From Homoserinimonas sp044769865 (GTDB lineage Bacteria > Actinomycetota > Actinomycetes > Actinomycetales > Microbacteriaceae): a stretch of 64,000 nucleotides of DNA. Both the position numbers and the translations under genes were made by a program. The notes below the pieces were generated by a model. It was given only the letters and a program-made list of their open reading frames with translations, was not told where the DNA came from and searched no databases. The stretch lies in the NCBI RefSeq assembly GCF_044769865.1, contig NZ_JBIZWA010000001.1:1364001-1428000 (forward strand), in the 5' to 3' direction. This document shows positions 8,376 through 16,397 of this stretch, piece after piece. The stretch's first letter is position 1; every line of letters starts with the position of its first letter.

Positions 8376-9278
8376 CTACTGCTGGCGGCGGTCGACGCGC
8401 ACGACCGAGTTGTCAGCCTTCACGTTGCCCTTGTCGTAGACGGGGGTCGTCGGCGGAATCAGCATGGAGCATCCGAAGCGCGATCCACCGAAGATGTTGT
8501 CGGTGACCTTGAGGCCCTGGATGGCGCCCTTGCCCTTCTCGGCGACGTTGACGGTGCATCCGCCGTCACCGATCCAGTTGTTGCTGAGGCGCACGTTGGA
8601 GACGCGGCCCTGATCCTGCGTTACCATGAGGGCGGCGTTGTACGAGCCGCTGATGTGGTTGTTCGTGATGACGATGTTGTTGCCCTTCTGCACCTGGATG
8701 CTGTCATCGTGGCTGCCATCGCGGTGGTTGGGGTCGTTCGTGTAGTGCAGGTTGTCGTGCAGGTAGGAGTTGGCGATCGTCACGTTGTCGCCGAAGACGT
8801 GCACGGAGTCGATGACGTCGTGGATGTTCACGCGGTCGAGCGTGAAGTCGAACCCGTAGATGCCGTTGGTGAGCGGCGTGGGGTAGCTGGGGGCGATCTC
8901 GACATTGCGGACCTTGAGGTTCTGGTTCTTGCCCGCGCCCGCATAGATCATGATCGCGTTGCCGGTGGTCTGGCGGCCCCGCACGATCGAGTTCTTGATC
9001 GTGACGTTCGCCGCCTCGACGCGCACGAAGCCGCGGATGTCGAGGCCGTCGACGACGGTGCCTGCGGTGCGGATCGTCAGGTCGCCGTTGTGCACCTTGA
9101 GCTTGGTGCCGGCGGGCACGCCGGTGCTGCTCGCGGTGGGCGTGGCGGTGGGTCCGGTGACGGCGGCGGCGCTCTCGGCGCTGCCGAGGACGGTTGCGCC
9201 GGTGACGGCGATTACGGCGGCGATGAACGCGGCGGCGAACCCGCGACGGCGCGCGGAAGTAGCGTGTGTTTTGGGCAC
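8376..9278 (-). CDS. Secreted right-handed beta-helix protein (paralogue 2)
   Basis: A 300-residue exported protein with a classical signal peptide (basic SARRR, hydrophobic FAAAFIAAVIAVTGATVLG, then AESAAA cleavage region) and a beta-helix domain almost collinear with the paralogues at 6908 and 9927, but without the long Pro-rich linker. The GTG at 9278 is chosen because GGAGA lies about ten bases upstream and the signal peptide then starts correctly; the frame is open further to 9350. The domain has regular VTIxN turns and a conserved block GGCTVNVAEKGKGAIQGL. It has its own terminator and a 33-bp palindrome upstream, so it is an independent transcription unit. Confidence 0.75.
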   Translation of the reverse strand: MPKTHATSARRRGFAAAFIAAVIAVTGATVLGSAESAAAVTGPTATPTASSTGVPAGTKLKVHNGDLTIRTAGTVVDGLDIRGFVRVEAANVTIKNSIVRGRQTTGNAIMIYAGAGKNQNLKVRNVEIAPSYPTPLTNGIYGFDFTLDRVNIHDVIDSVHVFGDNVTIANSYLHDNLHYTNDPNHRDGSHDDSIQVQKGNNIVITNNHISGSYNAALMVTQDQGRVSNVRLSNNWIGDGGCTVNVAEKGKGAIQGLKVTDNIFGGSRFGCSMLIPPTTPVYDKGNVKADNSVVRVDRRQQ

Positions 9279-9400
9279 GATGAAACGGTCTCCAAGAGAG
9301 TCGCGAAAAGGGGAAAGTAGGTGCCCTGACATGCGGAATGGACGTCGCAAGGGGCAATCGTCAGTATACGAAGGATTTCTGGAAGAGGGCTGAAAGTCAT

Positions 9401-9433
9401 ACGTCTACGTACGAATAATTCGTACGTAGACGT
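9401..9433. promoter_or_regulatory. 33-bp perfect palindrome
   Basis: Arms ACGTCTACGTACGAA and TTCGTACGTAGACGT are perfect 15-base inverted repeats around TAA. The stem is AT-balanced and has no following T-run, so it reads better as an operator than as a terminator. It lies between the end of the cytidylyltransferase gene and the start of the beta-helix gene at 9278. Confidence 0.6.
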
Positions 9434-9466
9434 TTCACCAACCGGGCCTACGGAGCGGCCCGCCGC

Positions 9467-9937
9467 TCAGTTTGTGGCGACCCTGCTCGCCTCAAGCAGG
9501 TCCAGGGCGCGACGCAGGCGAGTGCTCGACGTGCCGTCCGTGTAGGGGAAGTACACGACCTCGACCCCCACGGCCGCGAAGGCGCGTTCGAGCGCAAGGC
9601 CCCGCTCGGTGCCCTTCCAGTCGTCACCCTTGAAGAAGTGGGTGAACCGCACCGACCGCCACGTCTCGAGCTTGTCGGGCACCACCTCCGCGACCGCCTC
9701 ATCGACGAAGCGCACGCTTCGCACGATCTCGAGGCGCTCCTCGAGGGGGACGACCGGGCGCGCGCCCTTCGTCAGTTCGAGCATCTCGTCTGACACGACG
9801 CCGGCGATGAGGTGATCGCACAGCTCACGTGCGCGACGCAGCACGTTGAGGTGGCCGATGTGGAACAGGTCGAAGGCGCCCGCCGCATATCCGATCCGGA
9901 TCGGGGGCAGGGGCTGCTGGGGGATGTCACTGTGCAC
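9467..9937 (-). CDS. TagD-like cytidylyltransferase / nucleotidyltransferase
   Basis: A 156-residue nucleotidyltransferase of the HxGH superfamily. GAFDLFHIGHLNVLRRA gives the nucleotide-binding HxGH motif (about residues 18-34), and the C-terminal GTSSTRLRR matches the second ATP/CTP-binding motif of the glycerol-3-phosphate cytidylyltransferase/FAD synthetase-like group. Known relatives make CDP-glycerol, CDP-ribitol or ADP/CDP-sugars. It is the last gene of the operon that runs from 15493, and its start overlaps the end of the beta-helix gene by 11 bases. A CDP-alcohol phosphotransferase at 15623 in the same locus could use a CDP-activated product; this link is inferred. Confidence 0.75.
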   Translation of the reverse strand: MHSDIPQQPLPPIRIGYAAGAFDLFHIGHLNVLRRARELCDHLIAGVVSDEMLELTKGARPVVPLEERLEIVRSVRFVDEAVAEVVPDKLETWRSVRFTHFFKGDDWKGTERGLALERAFAAVGVEVVYFPYTDGTSSTRLRRALDLLEASRVATN

Positions 9938-10796
9938 GTCGATCTACCCTCACTGTGTCGTGGCCGTCGGCGCGGTTATCCGCGAGTTCGGCCTGGGTGG
10001 TCGGTGGGATGAGCATTGGGCAGGCATGGCGGGACTCCCCGAACTCGTTGCCGGTGATGACGAGGCCGGCGATCGGGCCGGCGCCCTTCTCGGCGACGTT
10101 GATGGAGCATCCGCCCCCGCTGAGCGTGTTGTCGCGAATCTGCACGTACGCGACGGGCCCGCGATCCTGCGTGATCTGGATGGCGGCGTTGTGGGCTCCG
10201 CTCAGCACATTGCCGATGATTCGGATGTTGCGTCCCTGCTGGACCTGGATGCCGTCGTCGTGGCTCGGGCCGCCGTCATGCGAGGGGTCGCTCTCGAAGT
10301 GCAGATGGCTGTGCAGGTGCGAGTGCTCGATCGTCACGTTGTCGCCGAAGATGTGCACACCGTCGACGACGTGGTGGATGTCGACACGGGTGAGCGTGAA
10401 GTCGGCGCCGTACACGCCGTGGGTGCGGTGCGTGTGGTGGCTCGGCGCGAACTCGGTGTCGATCACGCGCAGGCCGGGGGACCGGCCGGTGCCCGCGTAG
10501 AGCAGGATGGCGTCACCCTCGGTGGCCCTCCCGCGGATCACGCTGTTGCTGATCGTGACGTTCGGCGCTTCGACTCGAACGAAGCCCCGGATGTCGAGTC
10601 CGTCGATGACCTCGCCCGGCGTCGTGAGCACGAGGTCGCCGTGGAAGATGGCGCGCGGCGCCGCGGGAGCCTCGGTGGCGACCTCCCCGGGTGGTTCCCC
10701 GGTGCCCGCCCAGTGCGGGATCAGGAGCGCGGCGACGGTCGCGAGCGCCGCCGCGAGGGCGACCCACCAGGGTGGCAGCGGGAAGGAGTGGCTCAT
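9927..10796 (-). CDS. Membrane-anchored or secreted beta-helix protein (paralogue 3)
   Basis: A 289-residue protein: short N-terminus, one hydrophobic helix (WWVALAAALATVAALLI), a short linker, then the same parallel beta-helix domain as paralogues 1 and 2 (IDGLDIRGFVRVEAPNVTI, SINVAEKG). No clear signal-peptidase site is seen, so it may stay anchored. The ATG at 10796 overlaps the stop of the upstream glycosyltransferase by the ATGA arrangement, so it is co-translated with polysaccharide genes. That context suggests a role on the polymer outside the cell, such as a lyase or a binding protein, but this is not proven by any residue I can see. Confidence 0.75.
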   Translation of the reverse strand: MSHSFPLPPWWVALAAALATVAALLIPHWAGTGEPPGEVATEAPAAPRAIFHGDLVLTTPGEVIDGLDIRGFVRVEAPNVTISNSVIRGRATEGDAILLYAGTGRSPGLRVIDTEFAPSHHTHRTHGVYGADFTLTRVDIHHVVDGVHIFGDNVTIEHSHLHSHLHFESDPSHDGGPSHDDGIQVQQGRNIRIIGNVLSGAHNAAIQITQDRGPVAYVQIRDNTLSGGGCSINVAEKGAGPIAGLVITGNEFGESRHACPMLIPPTTQAELADNRADGHDTVRVDRRAQ

Positions 10797-11686
10797 GAGT
10801 GACGCACCTCCCTGCTGGTGGCGAGCATCCGGATGCCGCGCAGCGAACCGCTGGCAGCAGCCCAGAGCGGCCGCCATGGCCGGTGCAGGAACTGCCTGCG
10901 CCCACCACGGAGCAGCACCCGCCGCGCATACGCGGGCGTGAGGAGCGCCCAGCGGATGACATCGCGCTGGGACAGGTGGCGGGCCGCGAAGAGGAGGCGG
11001 TTGCGGCAGTTGTAGTAGTAGTACGTGGCTGACTTGGCGCGCCCGCGCGCCTGGGTTCCGCCGGCGTCGTGCACGATGCGCACGTCGTCGCGCACGACGA
11101 GGTGCCCGCCGGATTCGGTGCAGCGCCAGGAGAGGTCGATGTCTTCCCAGTAGAGGAAGTAGCGGTCGTCGAAGCCGCCGAGCCGCTGCCAGAGCGAGTC
11201 ATGCACCGCGATGCAGGCGCCCGTGAGCCAACCGCCGGGCGCCGAGCTGTCAGCGCCGCGCGTGATGGTGACGCCGCGCTCGACGAGCACCGTGCCGCCC
11301 GAGAACCAGACCTCTCCAGAGGGGGTGAGGATGGTGGGGCAGATGAGGGCGTCGGGCTCGGCACCGGCGTGCTCGGCGAGGGTCGTGAGGGCCGCGGCAT
11401 CCGCCACCGCGTCGGGATTGAGCATGACGTAGCGGCGGAATCCGAGCTGCCGAGCCTCGGCGATGCCCGCGTTGACGCCGGCGCCGAAGCCCAGGTTGCC
11501 CTGGGTCACGAGGTGCCAGCCGCGCTCAGCGCACAACCAGCGCACGGCGTCGCGCTCCGACGCGCTCGAGAAGTTGTCGACGATGATGATGCCGAAGCCC
11601 TCGCTGAGCGTGGTGTCGAGGTTGGCGCGGAGCAGTTCGTGGGAGCCGTAGTTCACGACGACCACCGCGGTGCGTTCGGGGGTCAC
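10793..11686 (-). CDS. Glycosyltransferase family 2, rhamnosyltransferase-like
   Basis: A 297-residue GT-A enzyme. The N-terminus AVVVVNYGS and IIIVDNFSS are the sugar-nucleotide binding strands, VMLNPDAV carries the family DxD-like motif, and GACIAVHDSLWQRLGGFDDRYFLYWEDIDLSWR is the conserved acceptor-loop region (given here only as recognition of the ED motif near residue 195). It should add a sugar to the lipid-linked repeat unit at the inner membrane face. The GTG at 11686 overlaps the flippase stop (GTGA), and its own stop overlaps the next ATG, so it sits in a tightly coupled operon. Confidence 0.85.
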   Translation of the reverse strand: MTPERTAVVVVNYGSHELLRANLDTTLSEGFGIIIVDNFSSASERDAVRWLCAERGWHLVTQGNLGFGAGVNAGIAEARQLGFRRYVMLNPDAVADAAALTTLAEHAGAEPDALICPTILTPSGEVWFSGGTVLVERGVTITRGADSSAPGGWLTGACIAVHDSLWQRLGGFDDRYFLYWEDIDLSWRCTESGGHLVVRDDVRIVHDAGGTQARGRAKSATYYYYNCRNRLLFAARHLSQRDVIRWALLTPAYARRVLLRGGRRQFLHRPWRPLWAAASGSLRGIRMLATSREVRHS

Positions 11687-13173
11687 GGGCGCACCCCCTT
11701 GCGTGGCAGCATCCGCGCGATCGCGATGACCTCGACGAGGTCCCGGCGCACGCGCGGGATCACGAGGGCTGCGAACAGGTGCACCGCCGCGGCGGTGAGC
11801 GCGGCGGCGAGCAGCTGCAGTGCGAGGCCCAGCGCCGTCGTCGCGAGCACGACCCCCCAGGCGGATGCCGCGGCCACGGTTGCGAGCGCCAGCGCCCGCG
11901 CCGCCCCGCCGAAGAGGGCGCGCGTGGGGATCGCGGTACGGCGCGACAACCACCACAGCGAGAGCGGCCATGCGAGTGCGGGGGCGAGTGCGAAGCCTGC
12001 CGCGACCCCGACGATGCCCCACTGCGAACCGATGACGATGCAGGCGATGCGGATGCCCGTGCTCACCATGGAGTAGCGGAAGAGGTCGCCCGTGAGCCCG
12101 CGGGAGAGGTAGACCCAGTAGCCGACGTAGGAGAGCGTCTGCAGGATGCCAGCCACCGCGAGGAGCGCGAGGATGGGCGCGGCCGCGAGCCAGGGCTCGC
12201 CGAGGAAGAGCAGGGTGAGGGGGTCGGCCGCGCCGACGACGATGCTGAGCCCCGCGATGAGCGTCCACGAGAGCGCGAGCTGGCCTCGCAGGAGGAAGGC
12301 CCCGTAGCGCTGCTCGTCGCCGTTGAGGCGGCTGAGCACGGGCAGCGCGACGGTCGTCGAGGGGGTGCGCAACTGCGTGAGGGGCACCATGAGCAGCTGG
12401 TAGCCGCGGTTGTAGATGCCGAGGTCGACGGCCCCGAAGCGGATGCCGATGATGACGCTGTCGAGGTTGTTGCCGGCGTAGTTCACGAGCTGGGTCGCCA
12501 CGAGGTTCCAGCCGAAGCGGAGGAGGCCCCGCATGGGGGTGCCGCGCCGGGGGAGGCCGGGCAGCCAGCGCGCCACGGCCGCGAGCAGCACGAGGAAGAC
12601 CACGGCCTGCAGCACCTGCTGGGCCACGAGGGCCCAGTATCCCCAGCCGGCCATGGCCGCGACGATGGCGCCGAGGAGTGCGGCGGCAGGCACGACGACC
12701 TCGATGACCGCGAGGGGGCCGAAGCGCATCCGGCGCACGAGGTCGGCGCGGTACTGCGTCGCCATGCCGTTGAGCAGGAAGGTGACCGCGAGCGCCCTCG
12801 CGATGGGTTCGAGGGCCGGCTCGCTGTAGAGCAGGGCGACGAGGGGCGCCGCGAAATACACGACGATGGCGAGCACGAGACCGATGCCGGAATTGATCCA
12901 CCAGAGGATGTCGCGCTGCCGGTCACTCAGCCGCTTCGCCTGGATCGCGGCCGAGGAGAGCCCGAAGTCGCGCAGGATCGTGCCGATGCCGATGATCGCG
13001 GCGACCATGGCGAAGAGCCCGTAGTCGGATGGCGCGAGCAGGCGGGCGAGCACCGAGACGGATGCCACCTGGATCACCATGCGCAGCAGCTGGCCCCCCA
13101 CCGTGGCGCCCGCTCCCCGGGCGGCGCGTGTGCCGAGGCTCTCGCGCGCTGCGGTCGTCGCCGGCTCGGTCAT
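11683..13173 (-). CDS. Polysaccharide flippase, Wzx/PST family
   Basis: A 496-residue multi-pass membrane protein with about 12-14 predicted helices, of the polysaccharide transporter (WzxC-like) family. The N-terminal block SVLARLLAPSDYGLFAMV and later DFGLSSAAIQAK are typical of this group. It should move undecaprenyl-linked repeat units across the cytoplasmic membrane for polymerisation. It starts within the stop of the FrhB-like gene (ATGA) and overlaps the following glycosyltransferase. Together with the Wzy-like gene at 18301 and Wzz-like gene at 16949 it defines a Wzx/Wzy-dependent pathway. Confidence 0.88.
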   Translation of the reverse strand: MTEPATTAARESLGTRAARGAGATVGGQLLRMVIQVASVSVLARLLAPSDYGLFAMVAAIIGIGTILRDFGLSSAAIQAKRLSDRQRDILWWINSGIGLVLAIVVYFAAPLVALLYSEPALEPIARALAVTFLLNGMATQYRADLVRRMRFGPLAVIEVVVPAAALLGAIVAAMAGWGYWALVAQQVLQAVVFLVLLAAVARWLPGLPRRGTPMRGLLRFGWNLVATQLVNYAGNNLDSVIIGIRFGAVDLGIYNRGYQLLMVPLTQLRTPSTTVALPVLSRLNGDEQRYGAFLLRGQLALSWTLIAGLSIVVGAADPLTLLFLGEPWLAAAPILALLAVAGILQTLSYVGYWVYLSRGLTGDLFRYSMVSTGIRIACIVIGSQWGIVGVAAGFALAPALAWPLSLWWLSRRTAIPTRALFGGAARALALATVAAASAWGVVLATTALGLALQLLAAALTAAAVHLFAALVIPRVRRDLVEVIAIARMLPRKGVRP

Positions 13174-14423
13174 GTGCGAGTCACCTCCCTCGTCGGGGAC
13201 GCCGCCGCGCGCGCCGCCCGCTCACGCAGCACGCGGGTGCGCGTTCCGCGGGCAGTGCGGAGGGTCTCGATGGGGTGTGCGAGCGCGAGACGGAGCAGCC
13301 CGAAGCCGGGGTAGCGGGGCGTGGGGCGTCCGGCGAGGCGGGCGCCGAGCATCCGCCCCAGCAGGAGGGTGCGCCTGCGCACCTGGAGGGGCTGCACGGC
13401 GGCCAGGTCACCGATGGCGAGGGGGCGCGCGTCGAGCACTCCTGCGGTGATTGCGCGGGCGATGACGTCGGCGCCGCGCCGCGTGCGGGCGATGAGTGCC
13501 GAGACGCCGTCCTGCTCGTCGAAGACGGGGTAGCCGCGCTCGTCGCTGTTCCAGAAGTCCGCCGCGGTGATGTCGGACTGTTCGCCCACACCGTCGGGGC
13601 ACAGCTTGCAGCGCCACTGGGTCGCGGGGCCGAGGTGGGCGCCCCATGACTCGTCGTAGCTTGCGCTCACCTCGGTGCCCTCGAGGCTGACGGCGGTGAA
13701 GCGGCCCGGCCAGCCGCGGCCGCGATACCAGAGCTCGCGGAGGGGTGCGTGACGCGGGATGCCGAGCTGCTCGACGAGCGCGTCGGTCGCCTGCTGGCCG
13801 GGCGTGCCCGCGCAGAAGAAGGAGATGAGGAGGGGAGCCGGCCCATCGGTCGTGAGGCTGCGGATGGCCGAGACCTCGCACGGCTTGCCGACGACCGCGG
13901 CGGCCGGGTCGAGGGCGCCCCGTACGGCCGCGTTGGACGTGGGCGCGTAGCGGGATCCCGCGGAAGCGAGCGCCTCCTCGCGCGTCTGGAGGGTGAGGCT
14001 CACGGTGCGTCGCGGTTCCACGGGGTCGGCGCGCGCCCCCACCACGCTGGCTGCCTCGCCCTGCTCGAGCAGCCAGGCGGTGAGGGCCGTGATCGCGCCG
14101 CCGCTGCTGCCGCGGTGACGGATGTCGCGGTCCGCCGCGCTCGCGGCCCACGCCGCCACGACGGGACCCATGGTGGGGTGGCGAATCGTGCTCGCGGGCC
14201 GCGCAGCCGGCATCCGGCGACCGGGGCAGGCCGCGTCGAAGCGGTCCACAGCCGCGGCGGTGGCGGTGCCGGCGACACGACGCGGCCGCGCGAAGCCCTC
14301 CTCCGAGAGCTCCATGCGGATGCCGGCATCCAGCTGGGTGCACGCCCCGCAGCCCGAGCAGTTGCCCGAGCGCACGACCTCGTCGATCGCGGCGTCTAGG
14401 GTCCGTGCCGAGCGCTTTGCCAT
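13170..14423 (-). CDS. FrhB-type F420 hydrogenase/dehydrogenase beta-subunit family protein
   Basis: A 417-residue iron-sulfur flavoprotein of the coenzyme F420 hydrogenase/dehydrogenase beta-subunit family. The N-terminal NCSGCGACTQ supplies ferredoxin-type cysteines, the central RGSSGGAITALTAWLL and VGKPCEVSAI match the FrhB domain, and CKLCPDGVGEQSDITAADFW (about residue 285) gives further cysteines. Relatives commonly sit beside polysaccharide pyruvyl transferases in capsule clusters, as here: it overlaps that gene by one base. The electron donor and substrate are unknown; a redox modification of a sugar or of pyruvate is possible. The ATG at 14423 is chosen; the open frame to 14516 lies inside the upstream gene. 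Confidence 0.8.
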   Translation of the reverse strand: MAKRSARTLDAAIDEVVRSGNCSGCGACTQLDAGIRMELSEEGFARPRRVAGTATAAAVDRFDAACPGRRMPAARPASTIRHPTMGPVVAAWAASAADRDIRHRGSSGGAITALTAWLLEQGEAASVVGARADPVEPRRTVSLTLQTREEALASAGSRYAPTSNAAVRGALDPAAAVVGKPCEVSAIRSLTTDGPAPLLISFFCAGTPGQQATDALVEQLGIPRHAPLRELWYRGRGWPGRFTAVSLEGTEVSASYDESWGAHLGPATQWRCKLCPDGVGEQSDITAADFWNSDERGYPVFDEQDGVSALIARTRRGADVIARAITAGVLDARPLAIGDLAAVQPLQVRRRTLLLGRMLGARLAGRPTPRYPGFGLLRLALAHPIETLRTARGTRTRVLRERAARAAASPTREVTRT

Positions 14424-15493
14424 CACACGACCCCCACGAGCGCGCGTTCCGCGTCGGCGAAGGCGGCGCGTGCTCGCTCGGCCACGTGACCGGCGTCGCG
14501 CGCCAGGTCGTGGCATTCGATCATCCGAATCACCGCGTCGACGGGCTCTGGATCACTGCGCAGGTCGACCGTCGCATACCACTCGAGGTCACCGAGGAGG
14601 GGCGCGAACTTGCGCGAGTAGGCGAGCGGGATCGCCGGCGTGCCCTGCGAGAGTGCGTTGAGGCACGCGTGCATGCGCGACGCGATCACGAGGTTCGCGG
14701 ATGCCACGACCTCGCGCACATCGTCGAGGGAGCCCGGCACGAGGGCCTCCGCCCCCAGCTCCCGGGCGAGCTCCTGCACGACCGGCACGTCGTTGTCGGC
14801 GGCGGGCGAATCGAGCACATGCGCCAGCAGGGCCACCTCGCGCCCCGTCGCCGTGAGGCGCTCGTGCAGCTCGCACACGGTCTCCCGGTAACGCGCGAAG
14901 TCGACGTGGGGGTTCGGATGCCACAGCAGCCCAGACACGTTGAGCACGACATCCCGTTCCCCCGCTCGCGGCAGGGCGGGCAACGCGAACACGACGTCGC
15001 TGCTTCGCGCATCCACCGGTCGGCCATGGCGGGACGCGTACTCCGCGCTCGCCGAATCACGCGCGATCACGGCGTCCGCCCGCGCGAGCGCGCGCCGGCC
15101 CAGCCAGCGGCCGCGCCGCGAGGTGAAGGGGCCGATCGTCTGGGGCCCCAGGACGACGGGCACGCCCGCGCGAGACGCGCCCTCCGCGACCGCCGACATG
15201 ATCGCCATCCTGCGGAGCCCGTAGCTGTCGGAGAAGCTGTCGCCCGAGCGCGTGTCGATCACGAGGTCGAAGCCCGCAAGCCACTCGGTCATGCCGCGAC
15301 GGCGGGTCACGTGCTCGCGGGCCAGCGAACGCATCGACCCGATCGGCAACTGGGGGATGCGGTGGCCGAAGTTCTGGAACGTCACCTCGGCATGCGGCCA
15401 CACCCGCCGCACGAGCGCCGCCGTGCCAGCGCCGAGCGCCCTCACGCCGAGGTTGGGGGACCGGTCATCGGCCCAGAGCACGAGCACGCGCAT
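14423..15493 (-). CDS. Polysaccharide pyruvyl transferase family protein
   Basis: A 356-residue protein of the CsaB/polysaccharide pyruvyl transferase family, which transfers pyruvate from phosphoenolpyruvate to sugars as a ketal, giving acidic polymers. Visible features are the N-terminal strand VLVLWADDRSPNLGVRALG (family N-x-G motif), DLVIDTRSGDSFSD, VVLGPQTIGPF, the DSASAEYAS stretch and NLVIASRMHACLNALSQGTPAI, the conserved C-terminal H motif. It is the first gene of the operon running to 9467; its divergent neighbour starts at 15623. Cytoplasmic location is expected. Confidence 0.85.
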   Translation of the reverse strand: MRVLVLWADDRSPNLGVRALGAGTAALVRRVWPHAEVTFQNFGHRIPQLPIGSMRSLAREHVTRRRGMTEWLAGFDLVIDTRSGDSFSDSYGLRRMAIMSAVAEGASRAGVPVVLGPQTIGPFTSRRGRWLGRRALARADAVIARDSASAEYASRHGRPVDARSSDVVFALPALPRAGERDVVLNVSGLLWHPNPHVDFARYRETVCELHERLTATGREVALLAHVLDSPAADNDVPVVQELARELGAEALVPGSLDDVREVVASANLVIASRMHACLNALSQGTPAIPLAYSRKFAPLLGDLEWYATVDLRSDPEPVDAVIRMIECHDLARDAGHVAERARAAFADAERALVGVV

Positions 15494-15622
15494 CCGTCAC
15501 CACCTGCCCGTCGCGGTCGGGTGCATCTTGTGGTGCAGGGCGCGATGCAGCACACTGTGAAAACTTCTCGCGGACCGCCGCCGCGACCCAGGGATGCAGC
15601 CACTGGAGGGAACCCCGCCGCC

Positions 15623-16381
15623 ATGAGCAGCCGAGAAACCTACCGCGACACCCTCGCCCGACTGCGCGCTGCCCAGAAGCCTGCGGCCCGCAGCGCGCCC
15701 GCCTACTCCCGCTTCGTCAACCGTCGGCTCGGCCGCTACCTCGCGGCGGGCGCCTACCAGCTGGGCCTGACGCCCAACGCCGTGACCGGAATCAGCGCCG
15801 TCTTCACCTTCACGGCGGTGGCCCTGCTCGCGCTCGTGCCGCCGAGCATCCCGCTCGGCATCGCCGTCGCGGTGCTGCTGCTGCTCGGCTACGCCTTCGA
15901 CTCGGCCGATGGCCAGGTCGCCCGTCTGCGCGGGTCGAGCAGCCCCGCTGGCGAATGGCTCGACCACATGGTCGATGCCCTCAAGGTCTCGGCGATGCCG
16001 CTCGCCCTCGCGATCGGGTTCTCCCGCTTCGATGTCGTCGACGAGTTGTGGCTGCTCGTGCCCCTCGCCTCGGCCGCGGTCTCGGCCGTGCTCTTCTTCG
16101 GCATGATCCTGACCGAGCAGCTGCGCCGACAGCGCGGCACCGCCTCCCTCGCGAGCGACGCCCCAGGCAGCCCGTCGTGGGTGCGCGCCGTTCTCGTGCT
16201 GCCCATGGACTACGGGGTGTTGTGCCTCTCGTTCCTCGTGCTCGGCATCGTGCCGCTCTTCGTCACGATCTACACCCTGATCGTTGCCGCGACGACGCTG
16301 TTCCTGCTGGCAGCATCCGCCAAGTGGTTCCGCGAGATGAAGTCGCTGGGTGCCCCCAGCCCCACCGTCGTGAACGACTGA
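15623..16381 (+). CDS. CDP-alcohol phosphatidyltransferase family protein
   Basis: A 252-residue integral membrane enzyme with the full signature D-x2-D-G-x2-A-R-x8-G-x3-D-x3-D (DSADGQVAR then GEWLDHMVD, about residues 93-118). Five or six membrane helices follow. Members transfer a phospho-alcohol between a CDP-lipid or CDP-alcohol and a hydroxyl acceptor. Its place inside the exopolysaccharide locus, with a TagD-like cytidylyltransferase at 9467, suggests a polymer- or lipid-carrier-related substrate rather than general phospholipid synthesis; this is inference. GGAGG lies upstream of the ATG at 15623. The next gene follows after 16 bases. Confidence 0.85.
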   Translation: MSSRETYRDTLARLRAAQKPAARSAPAYSRFVNRRLGRYLAAGAYQLGLTPNAVTGISAVFTFTAVALLALVPPSIPLGIAVAVLLLLGYAFDSADGQVARLRGSSSPAGEWLDHMVDALKVSAMPLALAIGFSRFDVVDELWLLVPLASAAVSAVLFFGMILTEQLRRQRGTASLASDAPGSPSWVRAVLVLPMDYGVLCLSFLVLGIVPLFVTIYTLIVAATTLFLLAASAKWFREMKSLGAPSPTVVND

Positions 16382-16397
16382 GACAAGGAGAGCGCGC

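Noticed and set aside
7401..9320. 639-codon open frame on the plus strand
   Set aside because: Antisense to two beta-helix genes and runs through a clear terminator at 8323-8360. No start signal or domain is seen.
11779..13314. 511-codon open frame opposite the flippase gene
   Set aside because: Highly Arg/Glu/Gly-rich shadow of a membrane protein gene that has correct start, overlaps and helices on the minus strand.
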